DNA from: Oscillospiraceae bacterium
GTDB lineage: Bacteria; Bacillota_A; Clostridia; Oscillospirales; Oscillospiraceae
Direction of reading: 5' to 3'
Length of the DNA stretch: 24,398 nt
Assembly (NCBI GenBank): GCA_016302005.1
Contig: JAEDOK010000005.1
Coordinates: 1-24,398 of the forward strand
Below the pieces are notes generated by a model. It did no database searches. It worked only from the letters and a program-made list of their open reading frames with translations, and was not told the DNA's origin. Position numbers and translations under genes: made by a program. Below are positions 23,227 to 24,398 of this stretch, piece by piece. Position 1 is the first letter of the stretch, and each line of letters opens with the position of its first letter.

Positions 23227-24398
23227 GCTGCGAAATTACCGCAAGGCACGCACGCCGTTCCGTACGCTCCTGCGCCTGTTCCGTTATTTTAAGCACTGCC
23301 GTCCCATTTTGATCTGCGCGCTTCTTTCCATCCTTGTCTATACCGCCGCAACTGTTGCTTCCTCCTATTGTATGCGGCCACTGGTCAATTTGCTGGAGGG
23401 CAGCGGTCTGACCCCGAATGAGACACAGGCAAAGTATCTTGCCCTATTGCTCGGGCTGGCAGGACTTTATCTGTTGAGCGCAGTGACGAATTATCTGCTG
23501 AACCGTCTGATGCTGGAATGCAGCACGGTCATCATGCGCGAGCTGCGCACGGAGCTTTTTGCGAAAATGCAGCGGCTTCCCATCAGCTACTTTGACGAGA
23601 ATACCAACGGCAGCCTCATGAGCTATTTCACAAACGATATTGAAGCAACGAATGAGCTATTACAGCACAGCATCACGCAGCTTCTGATCTCCGTGATCTC
23701 TCTGATCGGTACAATTGCCATGATGCTTGTGTTAAGCATGAAGCTCTTTGCTATCATGGTTGTTCTCGGCGCGATTGTCACCGTTGTTGTGCGCATCACG
23801 ACAAAGATCAGCGCCCGCAGCTACCGGGCGCAGCAGAAAAACGCCGCAGAGGTCAACGGCTATATCGAGGAGATGATCGCCGGTCAGCGCGATATCAAGG
23901 TCTTTACGCACGAAGCGGAGGTCATGCGGGACTTTGCCGTCATCAACGAGAAACTGTACGCCTCTGCAACCACGGCAACCACCGTCACCTCCATGGTCGG
24001 TCCTATTTTAAACAACCTCTCCCATATTTTCTACGCCCTCACCTGCGCCATCGGCGTGGTTTGGCTTACGGGCGAGGGTACGGGCGGTATCCTTATCACC
24101 TTCCTGCAATACATCCGCAATTTTGCCGAACGCGTCAGCCAAATCTCCGAGCAATTCAATTCCATCATGCTCGCCCTTGCCGGCGGAGAGCGTATCTTCG
24201 ATGTGCTGGATATGCCGGACGAGCTTGACGAGGGCAGCGTCCGTTTAGAGCAGCGCGGCAGAGAATACGACTGGGTGCGCGCCGACGGAACAACGGTTCC
24301 TTTGCAGGGAGATGTCCGCTTCCACAATGTCGATTTTTCCTATGTTGAAGGCAAGCCCATCCTGCAAAAGCTCTCGCTTTACGCAAAGCCGGGGCAAA
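23213..24398 (+). CDS. ABC exporter subunit (heterodimer partner 2), truncated by window end
   Basis: The visible 395 residues begin at ATG 23213 behind AGGAGG, inside the end of the partner gene, and stay open to the window edge. They contain the complete membrane domain with about six hydrophobic segments, the typical LPISYFDENTNGSLMSYFTNDIEATNELL after the first cytoplasmic loop, and GYIEEMIAGQRDIKVFTHE in the second coupling region. The NBD begins with GDVRFHNVDFSYVEGKPILQKLSLYAKPGQ; the Walker A and later motifs lie beyond the window. The loop DWVRADGTTVPLQG before the NBD is longer than in the partner. It is expected to hold the consensus ATPase site of the heterodimer. Confidence 0.92.
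   Translation, partial: MAKVELRNYRKARTPFRTLLRLFRYFKHCRPILICALLSILVYTAATVASSYCMRPLVNLLEGSGLTPNETQAKYLALLLGLAGLYLLSAVTNYLLNRLMLECSTVIMRELRTELFAKMQRLPISYFDENTNGSLMSYFTNDIEATNELLQHSITQLLISVISLIGTIAMMLVLSMKLFAIMVVLGAIVTVVVRITTKISARSYRAQQKNAAEVNGYIEEMIAGQRDIKVFTHEAEVMRDFAVINEKLYASATTATTVTSMVGPILNNLSHIFYALTCAIGVVWLTGEGTGGILITFLQYIRNFAERVSQISEQFNSIMLALAGGERIFDVLDMPDELDEGSVRLEQRGREYDWVRADGTTVPLQGDVRFHNVDFSYVEGKPILQKLSLYAKPGQ

Overview
The window looks like chromosomal DNA of a Gram-positive clostridial bacterium, most plausibly Oscillospirales/Ruminococcaceae-like. Reasons: fairly high GC, strong AGGAGG ribosome-binding sites, TTGACA/TATAAT-type promoters, frequent TTG/GTG starts, a firmicute-style ecfA1-ecfA2-ecfT-truA cluster, a ClpE-like ATPase and a yybP-ykoY riboswitch. 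No genus can be named from sequence alone.

Left part (1-1333, plus strand): the C-terminal end of a sensor histidine kinase, then a small membrane-protein gene with its own promoter. That gene is interrupted by a 162-bp insert made almost entirely of four consecutive perfect hairpins and flanked by a TATTA direct repeat. It is the most unusual structure in the window. A bidirectional terminator follows.

Minus-strand block (1332-4734): the murD-ispD-ispF-membrane protein operon (peptidoglycan and MEP isoprenoid synthesis) reads leftward from a promoter that is divergent from the RNase P RNA gene (rnpB, plus strand, about 4842-5290). Further right, a membrane-anchored double-parvulin-like foldase and tcdA form a minus-strand pair. 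A probable 6S RNA and a DUF1292 gene, also on the minus strand, follow.

Plus-strand operon (about 8609-20008): a promoter and a structured leader of about 170 nt precede nine closely packed genes. These are a class A penicillin-binding protein with an inserted zinc ribbon, a SAM methyltransferase, ecfA1, ecfA2, ecfT, truA, a DUF5711-like propeller protein, a zinc-finger ClpE-like unfoldase and a Cof-type HAD phosphatase. A strong bidirectional terminator closes the operon. Cell-wall synthesis, vitamin uptake energisation, RNA modification and protein quality control are probably co-transcribed.

Right end (20045-24398): a CaCA-family cation exchanger on the minus strand under a yybP-ykoY (Mn2+) riboswitch with a clear terminator hairpin. 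Diverging from it is a heterodimeric ABC exporter pair. Its first gene has a degenerate ATPase site and no ATG/GTG/TTG in a position matching its ribosome-binding site; an AUC start is the best fit. Its second gene runs off the window.
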